In this document: positions 18,792 to 28,533 of the stretch, in pieces | How the letters are laid out: each line of letters starts with the position of its first letter | How positions within the stretch are numbered: position 1 is the stretch's first letter | Assembly (NCBI GenBank): GCA_024742875.1 | Contig: JANSXP010000019.1 | Coordinates: forward strand, 36,311-100,310 | DNA from: Planctomycetaceae bacterium | GTDB lineage: Bacteria; Planctomycetota; Planctomycetia; Planctomycetales; Planctomycetaceae | Reading direction: 5' to 3' | Length of the DNA: 64,000 nt | Position numbers and translations under genes: made by a program | Notes under the pieces: model-generated | What the model was told of the DNA's origin: nothing | Database searches by the model: none | What the model saw: the letters and a program-made list of their open reading frames with translations, nothing else

Positions 18792-21700
18792 TCAGGTCAT
18801 CGGCGTGCGGCGCATGTCCAGCGTCATGGGGAAGGCGGGATTGGGCTCCACCGGTGGCACCCGAAAATCGCCCGGAGTATGTCCCATCGGAAAGAACCGC
18901 GCTGCCCGACGGGATTCTGCCTCGTAGGCATTCACGGGGAACACGTCCGAATTGCGGCCCGTCGGATTCTCCACGTAGTAGGTGCAGCCGCCGACGGAAC
19001 GCTGCGACCACTGATCCAGCAAATCGAACACCAGCGGCACATGCACGGGGATCGTTGGATGCAGACAACTGGGCGGACACCACGCGCGATATCTCACGCC
19101 GCCGACAAACTCTCCCGGCACACCGGTGGGATGCAAAGGCACGCGGCGGCCGTTGCAGGTGACCACATAGCGGTCTCCCGTCATTCCGGTCACTTTCACC
19201 TGCAGCCGTTCCACAGACGAATCCACAAAACGAACGGTGCCGCCGGAGGCCGGTTCTTCGCCCAGCACGTACCACGGCTCAATGGCAGACCGCAGTTCCA
19301 GGTGCAGGCCGTCGCACTCCAGCTCTCCAATGCGGGGAAAACGGAATTCAAACTGCGGCGCAAACCAGGCGGCATCAAAATCAAAGCCACAGCGGGACAA
19401 ATCGCTGATGACATCGGCAAAGTCGCGCCACACAAAATGGGGCATCAGGCAGCGGTCATGCAGCTGCGTGCCCCAGTGCACCAGCGGTTGGTCGTAGGGC
19501 GTTTCCCAGAACCGCGCCGCCATCGCCCGAATGAGCAGCTGCTGTGTGAGGTTCATTTGCGGGTGCGGCGGCATTTCAAAGCCCCGCAGTTCCAGCAGGC
19601 CCAGTCGGCCCGTGCTGCTGTCCGGTGAATACAGTTTGTCGATGCAGAATTCCGCGCGATGCGTGTTGCCCGTCAGATCGATCAGCAGATTGCGAAACAG
19701 TCGATCCACCAGCCACGGAGCCGCTTGCTGACTGCGGTCGGGCACCAAAGAAAAGGCCAGTTCCAGTTCGTAGATAGCATCCGCCCGACCTTCATCCACT
19801 CGCGGCGCCTGACTGGTGGGGCCGATGAACTTTCCGCTGAACAGATACGACAGCGAGGGGTGATTGAGCCAGTAGCCGACAAAGCTTTTGAGCATATCGG
19901 GACGCCGCAGGAAAGGACTGTCAGCTGGCGTGACGCCACCGAGCACAATGTGATTGCCGCCGCCGGTGCCGGTGTGTGTGCCGTCCAGGTCAAATTTGTC
20001 GGTGCCCAGTCGAGTCTGCCGCGCCTCGTCGTAGATGCCTTCGGTGATGTCCACCAGTTCGTCCCACGAGCCGGCCGGATGCACGTTCACTTCAATCACG
20101 CCCGGATCAGGGGTGACTTTCATGTTCTGCAGACGCACATCGTGCGGCGGCAGATAACCTTCCAGCACAACCGGCATTTGCAGCGATTCGGCCGTGGCTT
20201 CAATCAGCGTCAGCAGTTCCAGATAGTCTTCCAGCACTTCCACCGGCGGCATGAAAATGTGCAGCCGTCCCTGCCGCGGTTCCACGCACAGCGCCGTGCG
20301 GACCACCTGCTGCGGGTCGGTTGCGTTCGGCTCGCCGTCTGTTGGGCGGCTGCCGATGGCCGGCTGCTGCTGTGACACGCCCACCTGCCCGGTGACTTCC
20401 GGCTGGCCGGGCAGCCACGACTGCGGCCGTTCGTCAAACTCCGGCAGCGGGCCCTGATCCAGCAGCGGGTCGGGGGGCTGCAGCACGGGCTGCTGGCTTT
20501 GTGGCACCCACGGCAGACTGTCCAGCGGCAGTCTCAGGCCAATGGGCGAATCGCCGGGCAGCAGAAACATGCGGTCCGGACGCACGGGCCAGGGGCCCGT
20601 CATCCACGGCCGATCTTTGGCTTGCCACCACGGACGTCGCAAAGGCAGCACAAAGCCCACAGGCTCGCCCACGCCTTTGGCAAACACGTCCGCCAGACGA
20701 GCGCGTTCTTCCGGATCCTGCAGTTTGGAATCTTCCGGCGACACGTTGACGGGCAGCCGCTGTTCCTTCAGCAGGTAATGGGCCACGTCTTCGTAGACGG
20801 CCACGATGTGTTCGCTGGTGACGCCCAGAGCTTTGGTCAGTTGCTCGGCAAACCGCTCGGCATCGGCAACGCCAAACCCATAATCACGATCCACATCGGC
20901 AATCAAATCCGCGTTCCGCCAGGCGGGCACGCCGTCTTTGCGCCAGTAGCAGCCCAGCGCCCAGCGGGGCAGCGATTCTCCCGGATACCATTTGCCCTGG
21001 CCGTAATGCAGGAAAGCGCCGTCCGCAAATCGCGATCGCAGTTTCTTGATGAGGATTTCCGACAGCCGCCGCTTCTCCACGCCGACCGCCGCTGTGGTCC
21101 ACTCTTCCCCCTCCATGTCGTCGATGGACACAAACGTGGGTTCGCCGCCCATGGTCAGTCGCACATCGCCGTCGTTCAGACGTTCATCCACCTGGGTGCC
21201 GGTGGCCAGAATCTTCTGCCAGTCGTCATCGGAGTATGGTCGGGTGACGCGCGGATCTTCATGAATGCGGGTGACGGACATCGCAAAGTCGAATTCCACT
21301 TCGCATTCGTCCAGAGCGCCACTGATCGGTGCCGCCGAAGTGGGTTCCGGCGTGCAGGCGAGCGGCAGATGGCCTTCGCCCGCGAGCAGGCCCGATGTGG
21401 GATCCAGTCCCACCCAGCCGGCGCCAGGCAGATAGACTTCCGCCCAGGCGTGCAGATCGGTGAAGTCCACTTCGGTGCCGCTGGGCCCATCCAGAGATTT
21501 CACGTCGGGAGCCAGCTGAATCAGATAGCCACTGACAAATCGTGCCGCAATGCCCTGATGTCGCAGCAGCTGCACGAGCAGCCACGCCGAGTCGCGACAC
21601 GATCCGGTCGCGCGTTTTAGCGTTTCCTCGGGCGTCTGCACGCCGGGTTCCATGCGAATCTGGTATTCAATCTGCCGCTGCAGCTGCGCGTTGAGGTCCA

Positions 21701-22136
21701 CCACAAAATCGACTGTCCGCCGCGGTGTGCGATCGATGCCCGCCAGCAGTTCGGCCGTGAGGGGACCGGGCGACTCGCATTCCAGAAACGGCTGCAGTTC
21801 GCGTTTCAGATCGGCCGGATACTCAAACGGAAAGGTCTCCGCCGATTCCTCCACAAAGAACTCAAACGGATTGATGACCGTCATTTCGGCAATCAGATCC
21901 ACTTCCACGCACAGCGACTTCGCGGGTTTGGTGAAGACGGCCCGCGCCTGAAAATTGCCGTGCGGGTCCTGCTGCCAGTTGAGGAAATGGTCTTCCGGTG
22001 TGATCTTCAGCGAGTAGCTGAGCACGGGCGTACGACAGTGAGGGGCCGGTCGCAGACGGGCGATCTGCGGGCCGAGGTTAATCAGGCGATCGTACGTGTA
22101 AGTCGTTCTGTGATTCAGAGCAACGCGAATGGTCAT
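18792..22136 (-). CDS. Transglutaminase fused to DUF2126
   Basis: A 1114-aa protein. Residues 1-85 are the transglutaminase N-domain (M-T-I-R-V-A-L-N-H-R-T-T-Y-x-Y). The core has Cys180 (G-S-C-R-D-S-A-W), His229 (L-H-A-W) and Asp245 (L-D-P-T-S-G). After about residue 300 comes the large DUF2126 region, with D-V-R-L-T-M-G-G-E-P-T-F, P-D-P-G-V-I-E-V-N-V-H-P, G-G-G-N-H-I-V-L-G-G and H-P-S-L-S-Y-L-F-S-G-K-F-I-G. This tail resembles amidoligases of the glutamine-synthetase-like kind. With the ATP-grasp and alpha-E neighbours it fits a peptide-synthesis and processing system. Gaps to both neighbours are short (81 and 129 bases), supporting one operon. Confidence 0.92.
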   Translation of the reverse strand: MTIRVALNHRTTYTYDRLINLGPQIARLRPAPHCRTPVLSYSLKITPEDHFLNWQQDPHGNFQARAVFTKPAKSLCVEVDLIAEMTVINPFEFFVEESAETFPFEYPADLKRELQPFLECESPGPLTAELLAGIDRTPRRTVDFVVDLNAQLQRQIEYQIRMEPGVQTPEETLKRATGSCRDSAWLLVQLLRHQGIAARFVSGYLIQLAPDVKSLDGPSGTEVDFTDLHAWAEVYLPGAGWVGLDPTSGLLAGEGHLPLACTPEPTSAAPISGALDECEVEFDFAMSVTRIHEDPRVTRPYSDDDWQKILATGTQVDERLNDGDVRLTMGGEPTFVSIDDMEGEEWTTAAVGVEKRRLSEILIKKLRSRFADGAFLHYGQGKWYPGESLPRWALGCYWRKDGVPAWRNADLIADVDRDYGFGVADAERFAEQLTKALGVTSEHIVAVYEDVAHYLLKEQRLPVNVSPEDSKLQDPEERARLADVFAKGVGEPVGFVLPLRRPWWQAKDRPWMTGPWPVRPDRMFLLPGDSPIGLRLPLDSLPWVPQSQQPVLQPPDPLLDQGPLPEFDERPQSWLPGQPEVTGQVGVSQQQPAIGSRPTDGEPNATDPQQVVRTALCVEPRQGRLHIFMPPVEVLEDYLELLTLIEATAESLQMPVVLEGYLPPHDVRLQNMKVTPDPGVIEVNVHPAGSWDELVDITEGIYDEARQTRLGTDKFDLDGTHTGTGGGNHIVLGGVTPADSPFLRRPDMLKSFVGYWLNHPSLSYLFSGKFIGPTSQAPRVDEGRADAIYELELAFSLVPDRSQQAAPWLVDRLFRNLLIDLTGNTHRAEFCIDKLYSPDSSTGRLGLLELRGFEMPPHPQMNLTQQLLIRAMAARFWETPYDQPLVHWGTQLHDRCLMPHFVWRDFADVISDLSRCGFDFDAAWFAPQFEFRFPRIGELECDGLHLELRSAIEPWYVLGEEPASGGTVRFVDSSVERLQVKVTGMTGDRYVVTCNGRRVPLHPTGVPGEFVGGVRYRAWCPPSCLHPTIPVHVPLVFDLLDQWSQRSVGGCTYYVENPTGRNSDVFPVNAYEAESRRAARFFPMGHTPGDFRVPPVEPNPAFPMTLDMRRTPMT

Positions 22137-22216
22137 AGGGGCAGACAGAGGTTGAGTTCAGGCGAAGGAGCAGAGGCTGTCAGCGTCTGGCGGAAAGATC
22201 AGGGCTGGCTGCAGCG

Positions 22217-23185
22217 TCACTGCTGCTGCTGGGGCACGGACGCAAAGGCTTTGCTGGCGAAGTAGGTTTCGTGCACCTTTTCTCCAATCACATTCAGCGA
22301 CTGCTGCAGCGAGTCCGTAAACTCGTGCACGCCGTGATCGATGATGAAGGACGCTGTGGTGTTGGCAAAGCTCTCCAGCAGTTCGTCGGCCTGCCGCACC
22401 ACTTCGTTGTGTTCTTCTTCCACGGGACCGGCAATTTCCGACAGCGAGTTGCGGACCTGCTGCACAGAAAACCGCATCGCCCGCGGGAACTTTCGATCAA
22501 GCACCAGAAAATCGACAATGCGTTCCACGGTCAGCGCGTGGTAGCGCTTGCGGTACATTTCAAAACTGCACGTCGAACGCAGCACGGCAGACCACAGCAA
22601 ATCATCAGAGGGTGTGTCCACATCCCGCAGGCGGCGATGCAGGGTGAAGTATTTGACGTCCAGAATGCGGCTGGTTTTGTCAGCGCGTTCCAGGAATCGA
22701 CCGATGTTGGCAAAGTGCCAGGCGGTGCCGCGGGACATCGTGGCCTCCATGATGCCAGTCATCTTGTAGCACTGCTGCACCGTGTTGTCGTAAAAGTCGG
22801 CGTTGCAGAAATCCTCGGCTGCACACGACGCCTCCTTGACTTCGTGGTACAGCGTGTTGAGCTGCTCCCAGGCTTCCGAGGAAATCGCCTCCCTCACAGT
22901 GCGTGCATTTTCCCGCGCTCGTGAGATGGCCGTGGAGATGGAACTGTGATACTGCCGATCGAACGTCAGAAACTGCAGCACATTTTCGGATGTGAAGGCG
23001 CCGTAGTGCTCGCGAAAATAGTCTTCATCGCCCGTGGCTCGCACCAGCGGTTCCCACTGCGCGATGCCACTGCCGGGATGATCCAGACTGCAGTTGATGG
23101 TCACTTCCAGAAAACGAGCGATATTCTCCACCCGCTCGACATAGCGAGCCATCCAGTAAATGGAATTGGCAACTCGACTCAGCAT
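22217..23185 (-). CDS. Alpha-E domain protein (former DUF403)
   Basis: All-helical protein of 322 aa that is a complete stand-alone alpha-E domain, beginning M-L-S-R-V-A-N-S-I-Y-W-M-A-R-Y-V-E-R-V-E-N-I-A-R. The same W-x-x-R-Y-x-E-R helix starts the alpha-E half of the fused gene downstream. The domain has no known enzyme activity; in many genomes it travels with the circularly permuted ATP-grasp protein. It is second in the operon, 67 bases after the ATP-grasp gene. No signal peptide or membrane helix is seen. Confidence 0.92.
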   Translation of the reverse strand: MLSRVANSIYWMARYVERVENIARFLEVTINCSLDHPGSGIAQWEPLVRATGDEDYFREHYGAFTSENVLQFLTFDRQYHSSISTAISRARENARTVREAISSEAWEQLNTLYHEVKEASCAAEDFCNADFYDNTVQQCYKMTGIMEATMSRGTAWHFANIGRFLERADKTSRILDVKYFTLHRRLRDVDTPSDDLLWSAVLRSTCSFEMYRKRYHALTVERIVDFLVLDRKFPRAMRFSVQQVRNSLSEIAGPVEEEHNEVVRQADELLESFANTTASFIIDHGVHEFTDSLQQSLNVIGEKVHETYFASKAFASVPQQQQ

Positions 23186-23252
23186 GAGGTGACACTCATT
23201 TCTGTAATGACGGACATTGGGCCTGAAAATAGACCGGTAACAACAGACATCG

Positions 23253-24737
23253 CTACACCGTCAGCGATTCTTCCGGCTGATGCAGGTCCGTGCCGTCCGG
23301 GGCGATGACCCACGTATCCTTGCTGCCGCCGCCCTGCGATGAATTCACCACCAGCGACCCCTTCTTTAAAGCCACCCGCGTCAGTCCGCCCGGGAGCACC
23401 CAGACCTCTTTGCCGTATAGGGCATAAGGCCGAAGGTCGACATGACGTCCTTCAAAGCGATTGCCGATCAGTGTGGGCACGCGCGACAGGGCGAGCGTGG
23501 GCTGGGCGATGTAGTTGCGGGGATCTGCTTTGATCAGTTCGGCAAACTCGGCCTGCTGTGCGGCCGTGGAATGCGGCCCCACCAGCATGCCGTAGCCGCC
23601 TGCTTCGTTGGCCGCTTTCACCACCAGTTCGTTTAAGTGGCTGAGAACGTATTTGCGATCTTCTTCCCGCTGGCAGATGTAGGTCGGCACGTTGGGCAGC
23701 ACGGGTTCTTCGTTCAGGTAGTAGCGAATCATCTCCGGCACGTATGTGTAAATGACTTTGTCATCCGCCACGCCGGTGCCCGGCGCGTTGGCCAAAGCCA
23801 CTCGCCCCTGGCGATACGACTCCATCAGCCCCGGCACGCCCAGCATGCTGTCTTCCCGGAACGCCTGCGGATCCAGAAAGTCATCGTCGATACGGCGGTA
23901 GATGACGTCCACCTGCTGAAACCCTTCGGTGGTCCGCATGTAGACAAAGCCGTCCCGCACCACCAGATCCTGCCCCTGCACCAGTTCCACGCCCATCTGC
24001 TGGGCCAGAAATGAGTGCTCGTAATAAGCGGAATTAAAAATGCCAGGCGTGAGCACCACGATGTTGGGCTCCGCCACATCGTTGGGGCACAGCTCCATCA
24101 GCGTGTTGTACAGCTGACTGGGATAGTCGGTTACCGGGCGGACGCGGGAATCGGTGAACACCTGCGGAAAGCTGCGTTTCATGACCATGCGGTTCTGCAG
24201 CACATACGACACGCCCGACGGGCACCGCAGGTTGTCTTCCAGTACGTAAATGGCGCCGTCGCCATGGCGAATCAAATCCGTGCCCGTAATATGACACCAC
24301 ACGCCGTTGGGCGGATTCAAACCTTCGCACTGCGGCCTGTAGGATTTGGCCTTCGCCAGAATCTCCTGCGGCAGGATGCCCTCTTTGACGATCAGCTGAT
24401 CATGATAGATGTCATCAATGAAGCGATTGAGCGCGGTGATCCGCTGTTTCAGGCCCGCTTCGATGTGCTGCCATTCAAACGCTTCGATGATGCGGGGCAC
24501 GATGTCAAAGGGGAAGATCTTTTCTGTGCCCGATTCGTCGCCGTACACAGTAAACGTAATGCCCATGCGGAGCAGCGATTTTTCGATCGCGTTTTGTCGC
24601 CTCCGCAGTTCGCCGTCCGGCAGACCATTGATGGTCTTGATCAGCAGTTCTGAACCGTCACGCACCACGCCGGCTGCCGTGAAGGATTCATCTTCGAATC
24701 CTTCGGTCTGGTAATCATCAAAGGTCAAAGCAGGCAT
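23253..24737 (-). CDS. Circularly permuted type 2 ATP-grasp protein
   Basis: A 494-aa stand-alone ATP-grasp amidoligase-like protein. It contains [38 protein letters not shown] and [17 protein letters not shown], all typical of the family. The last two include nucleotide- and metal-binding residues. The frame is open to 24977, but the added residues are Arg/Ser-rich and unlike the family, so ATG 24737 (M-P-A-L-T-F-D-D-Y) is preferred. It is the first gene of the five-gene amidoligase operon and is followed at 67 bases by alpha-E. Confidence 0.92.
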   Translation of the reverse strand: MPALTFDDYQTEGFEDESFTAAGVVRDGSELLIKTINGLPDGELRRRQNAIEKSLLRMGITFTVYGDESGTEKIFPFDIVPRIIEAFEWQHIEAGLKQRITALNRFIDDIYHDQLIVKEGILPQEILAKAKSYRPQCEGLNPPNGVWCHITGTDLIRHGDGAIYVLEDNLRCPSGVSYVLQNRMVMKRSFPQVFTDSRVRPVTDYPSQLYNTLMELCPNDVAEPNIVVLTPGIFNSAYYEHSFLAQQMGVELVQGQDLVVRDGFVYMRTTEGFQQVDVIYRRIDDDFLDPQAFREDSMLGVPGLMESYRQGRVALANAPGTGVADDKVIYTYVPEMIRYYLNEEPVLPNVPTYICQREEDRKYVLSHLNELVVKAANEAGGYGMLVGPHSTAAQQAEFAELIKADPRNYIAQPTLALSRVPTLIGNRFEGRHVDLRPYALYGKEVWVLPGGLTRVALKKGSLVVNSSQGGGSKDTWVIAPDGTDLHQPEESLTV

Positions 24738-25088
24738 GGGGGACTTCGCGAGCGACGGAAAAGACGGTGATGGGCCCTTGCCGCTGCGATTTTCCACAGA
24801 AACGAATGGCCTGCCGCCCTGAGATGCAAAAACGATACCAGAACACGTGGTTTGCCCGGTGCGTCCGTGTGACGGCCCTCGCAAAAGACATCGACTCCGG
24901 GTCGACCATCTGCACAGAAGTGCGGATCTGTGCAGACGCTTATCATAAGCGGGCTGTCGCTGGAGGTCGGCCGTCACCCGCAGTTTTCTTGACGGTATTC
25001 ATTCACACAACGCCGCTGCCACGCGATCGCCGCGGCGACTGCCGCATTGTTGGGCGATGCTGTCACACATTCGCCCGCCGCGTGAAGA
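24738..25088. other. Intergenic region upstream of the amidoligase operon
   Basis: This 351-base stretch separates the end of the sulfatase gene from the ATP-grasp start. It should carry the operon promoter on the minus strand. A short hairpin-like gcttatcataagc lies near 24938-24950. No gene is supported. Confidence 0.45.
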
Positions 25089-26507
25089 TCACTTGATGCG
25101 GCCGCGATACTCGGGGCGGTCCTTCCATTTGGCGTACCACGGCTTGTACAAATCGGTTTCGGCCCACTGTCGGGGACCAGGATCGGCGGGTACCACTTTG
25201 CCTTCCGGATAGTCCCGGCCCTCGACGCTTTGCTCCACGGATGCATTCCACGCATCCAGCTGACGCTTCATGCGGGCGAAGACGGCCGGCTCGGTCTTTG
25301 CCAGATCGGTGGCTTCGGCGTGGTCTGTTTTGAGGTTGTACAGTTCCAGTTTGTCGGATTTCCCGCTGGGCTTGACGATCTTGTAGTCGTTGTCGATCAG
25401 TGCCAGACGATTCGTGTGACGAAAACCCATCGGCTGCGGCCGCGTGGTCAGATCTTCGGTGAGCAGCCGTTTCAATGACACGCCATCCAGCGGCCTCCCG
25501 CCGTCATGACGAATGTCGGCCACATCCAGCACGGTGGGCAGAATGTCCATGGTGCAGGCCGGGTGCGATGTGACACGCGGTTGGGCAATGCCACCTGGCC
25601 ATTCGATGATACTGGGGACTCGCAGTCCGCCTTCGTAAACGCTGCCCTTAAAGCCTCGCAGACCGCCCACGGTATCCGGCTGGATTTTGGGCAGTCCGCC
25701 GTTGTCGCTGCAGAACCAGAACAGCGTGTTGTCGGCCACGTTGAGCTTTCGCAGGCCGGCGCGAAGTGTGCCGATGCTGCGATCCATGGCCACCAGTTCG
25801 CCGTAGTGGTTGGCCGAGTCCTTCTTCAGATCACCAAACGCCGCTTTGTCTTTGTCGAACGCCACAAATGGGCTGTGCGGAGTGCCGTACCAGATGACCA
25901 CAAAAAAGGGCGCGTCGCCATCGCCGACTTTTTTGATGTACTGCAGCGCCTCATCGACAATGATCTCAGAGGAATCTCCGGTGAACTCTTCAAAGGTTCC
26001 CTGGCGACTCATCACCGGATTCATGTCAAAAAAGTTGGTCACCGACAGCCACGTCTCAAAACCAAAGGGGCCGGGGCCGCGAATGTCATCCTTTAAAATG
26101 GGCACGCCTGGTCCCCGCAGCCCGTTCAGATGCCACTTGCCAAAATGGCCCGTGCGGTAGCCCGCCTCGGCCAGAATCTGCGGCAGCGTGATTTCCTGCG
26201 GCCGCATCGGCACGCCATGGTTGGTCACGCCCGTGCGATCATTGGTGCGTCCGGTCATCACGGTTGCGCGCGTCGGCGAGCAGTTGGGCGCTCCGGCATA
26301 AAAGCGATCGAATCGCAGTCCGGCGGACGCCATCGCGTCCAGATGGGGCGTCTGCAGCCGCGGATGGTCGTAGTAGCCGGTCTGCCCCCAGCCCATGTCG
26401 TCGGCCATCACGAGCACAATGTTGGGACGGTCAGCCGCAATGGCCACAATTGGCAGCCACAGGCCACACAGAACGCCGCCCAGCAGGCGGAAAACGAGAC
26501 TCGGCAT
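25089..26507 (-). CDS. Exported sulfatase
   Basis: Type I sulfatase, 472 aa from ATG 26507. A GGAG ribosome-binding sequence precedes that ATG at good spacing, and a signal peptide follows it (M-P-S-L-V-F-R-L-L-G, cleavage near A-I-A-A). The frame extends to 26681, but that part is Arg/Ser-rich and not protein-like. V-M-A-D-D-M-G-W at 33-40 supplies metal ligands, and C-S-P-T-R starts at Cys76, the residue converted to formylglycine. [10 protein letters not shown] and C-S-D-N-G-G complete the active site. It is shorter than the first sulfatase and lacks its C-terminal extension, so the two probably act on different sulfate esters. It is divergent from the SH3-like gene. Confidence 0.93.
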   Translation of the reverse strand: MPSLVFRLLGGVLCGLWLPIVAIAADRPNIVLVMADDMGWGQTGYYDHPRLQTPHLDAMASAGLRFDRFYAGAPNCSPTRATVMTGRTNDRTGVTNHGVPMRPQEITLPQILAEAGYRTGHFGKWHLNGLRGPGVPILKDDIRGPGPFGFETWLSVTNFFDMNPVMSRQGTFEEFTGDSSEIIVDEALQYIKKVGDGDAPFFVVIWYGTPHSPFVAFDKDKAAFGDLKKDSANHYGELVAMDRSIGTLRAGLRKLNVADNTLFWFCSDNGGLPKIQPDTVGGLRGFKGSVYEGGLRVPSIIEWPGGIAQPRVTSHPACTMDILPTVLDVADIRHDGGRPLDGVSLKRLLTEDLTTRPQPMGFRHTNRLALIDNDYKIVKPSGKSDKLELYNLKTDHAEATDLAKTEPAVFARMKRQLDAWNASVEQSVEGRDYPEGKVVPADPGPRQWAETDLYKPWYAKWKDRPEYRGRIK

Positions 26508-26911
26508 AGGGCACTCCAGGTCAGAATTGAGCGAACACTCCATTGTGTCGTCTGGTCTTTGGTATGCCAGCGTACCGTCCTGCTGGCTGCGGGAGTGCGG
26601 AACGCGGCCCGCGGTTCGTTTTGACCGCCCGGTCGGGGCGGATGGGCGTCGGTGGGGGGCTGCGGGAACTTGACAAAACATTGGGACAGAGCGGATTGTG
26701 ACGCAGAAAACGCTGGGCCGACGCGCTCATCTGGCAGATGCTGCCGAACGTCCGGCACATCCCGAAAAGTCGCCGACCCGCAGGCGGATTCTTCTGCCGA
26801 TTTGCCTCCCCGCCGCATTTGATGTCGACCTATGCTTCGATCGTTCGATGGGCTCAAAGTCTCTGTCAGACTTCGTGACCGCCCATCGGGCCCTTCAGGC
26901 CCCTCTGCTGG
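26508..26911. other. Divergent intergenic region
   Basis: A 404-base stretch between two outward-transcribed genes, so it should hold both promoters. A ttgaca hexamer at 26670-26675 on the plus strand is followed 17 bases later only by a poor -10 (ggattg). That is too weak to call. Open frames here are short and unsupported. Confidence 0.4.
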
Positions 26912-28375
26912 ATGAATGCTATGAGTCGTCGTCTAATCACGCTCCCTGTGCTGCTGCTGCTCGCCGTTCCTGGCTTTGCTCAGGACCGACAGCTGCCCTA
27001 TCAGGCGGAAGTCATCGCCAACGAAACCTACGCCCGCAGCGGAGGCGGCGAACGCTACTACCCCACGATGTCGCTCAAACGGGGCGATACCGTCAAGGTT
27101 CTGCGGCATGATCCGGGTGGCTGGTACATGATTGAACCGCCGCGCGGCAGCTTCAGCTGGGTGCCCAGTCGCTATGTGCGGGGCGTCAACGGCGCCACGG
27201 GCGAAATCACGGATGACAACGTGGCCGTGTTTGTGGGCAGTGCCTTTGGTGATGAAACCAGTGTCTGGCAGCGAAACATGCGGGCCGGAGAAAAGGTCAC
27301 TATTCTTGGCCAGCAGACTCTCGATACACAGTCGGGCCCCATGCAGATGTACAAAATCGCGCCTCCCAAACGAGAGTTCCGCTGGGTCAAAGGCAGTGAC
27401 ATTGTTCCCACGGATAAGTCTGTCCGCGAAGCCCGGGACCGCAACCCCTATGAAGTGCCTTCCGAAATTGCCCGCGAGCAGAAACGACGTCCTGCCGTGC
27501 CGACGGCTCGCAGTCCGGAAGGTTTCACCACGCCGGACAACACGGCTCCCTCTTTTGCGCCCAGTCGCCAGCTGGCCAAACTCAAACGTGTTCGCGAAGA
27601 ACAGCGGGCGCTGCTGGAGCTGGATCAGAAGTTTCGTTTCATGATTACCTCGCCCGCTTCTGAGTGGGATCTGGATCAGCTGGAACAGGACTATCTGAAT
27701 CTGCAGCAGAAACTGACCCACAAGCCGCTGTCCGGTCAGATTGACCTGCGGTATCCGGCCATCTACCGCTACCGTCAGCGAAAGGCTCAGATCGAAGAAT
27801 TCAATCGCCTGACCTCCGCCACAGAGAAACGCGATTCCCAGTTGATGGCCCAGCAGTACGGCATGTCATCGCCGCAGCTGGTACAGAGCACGCCGCCGCT
27901 GTACTCCAGCGTGCCGCAGCTGGCGACCGGGGAGACCGGACCGGTGGTCGGCATGGGATCGGTGATGAGCGCTGGTCCGGTGATCGGCAGCAACACGACC
28001 GACGGCGGTACTGTTTCCACAGACGGTACGCTGTCCGTGCCCGAGAGAAGTTTCGGTGGTGGCTCTTCTGTGCCCACCATCACCCTGCCGGAAGTGGCGA
28101 CAGGCGACAACTCCACAGCCAGCAACGTGCCGGCCAATTCCAAATACATTGGCGCGGGCTTCCTGCAGCGAGGCGCCGGAGAAAACAGCAACGAATATCT
28201 GCTGACCTCACCATCCGGAAAAGTGCTTGCTCGCGTAACGCCGGATAAGAACGTGGACATGGAAAAGTACGTCGGTACATCCGTGGGCCTGCAGGGCAAA
28301 CGCTGGTTTGATCCGCAGGTCAAAACCGATCGCATCGAAGTCAGCGGTCTGGAGCCGGTGCGGATTCGCAACTGA
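26912..28375 (+). CDS. Exported protein with two SH3-like domains
   Basis: A 487-aa envelope protein. A signal peptide occupies about residues 4-22, and starting at the internal ATG 26921 (M-S-R-R-L) is equally possible. Two bacterial SH3-like repeats follow (about 28-90 and 98-165), each with a strand pattern ending in W-V-P-S-R-Y or W-V-K-G-S-D. A helical segment (about 220-310, R-E-E-Q-R-A-L-L-E-L-D-Q-K-F) and a Gly/Ser/Thr-rich spacer lead to a small C-terminal beta domain near 410-480. SH3-like domains bind cell-wall peptides or proteins; the partner is unknown. A strong terminator follows. Confidence 0.78.
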   Translation: MNAMSRRLITLPVLLLLAVPGFAQDRQLPYQAEVIANETYARSGGGERYYPTMSLKRGDTVKVLRHDPGGWYMIEPPRGSFSWVPSRYVRGVNGATGEITDDNVAVFVGSAFGDETSVWQRNMRAGEKVTILGQQTLDTQSGPMQMYKIAPPKREFRWVKGSDIVPTDKSVREARDRNPYEVPSEIAREQKRRPAVPTARSPEGFTTPDNTAPSFAPSRQLAKLKRVREEQRALLELDQKFRFMITSPASEWDLDQLEQDYLNLQQKLTHKPLSGQIDLRYPAIYRYRQRKAQIEEFNRLTSATEKRDSQLMAQQYGMSSPQLVQSTPPLYSSVPQLATGETGPVVGMGSVMSAGPVIGSNTTDGGTVSTDGTLSVPERSFGGGSSVPTITLPEVATGDNSTASNVPANSKYIGAGFLQRGAGENSNEYLLTSPSGKVLARVTPDKNVDMEKYVGTSVGLQGKRWFDPQVKTDRIEVSGLEPVRIRN

Positions 28376-28440
28376 GCCGGACACTCCGGTCTTCCGAACG
28401 CTCGCCCAGGTCCCGACAGCGTCCGGCGGGAGAAAATACG

Positions 28441-28484
28441 AACAGCCCGCGACAGATCTCAGATCCGTCGCGGGCTGTTTTTGT
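28441..28484 (+). terminator. Intrinsic terminator
   Basis: A perfect 13-bp stem (aacagcccgcgac with gtcgcgggctgtt), a 13-base loop and a T run make a strong rho-independent terminator 66 bases after the SH3-like gene. The same hairpin could also stop the converging giant gene from the other side. Confidence 0.9.
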
Positions 28485-28533
28485 CCTCACTCGTCAGATG
28501 CGGCCAGCACTGCCGACCGCATCCTGCTGTCGC

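Noticed and set aside
26670..26698. ttgaca with spacer 17 as a promoter for the SH3-like gene
   Set aside because: The -10 hexamer ggattg is too poor and the distance to the start is over 200 bases.
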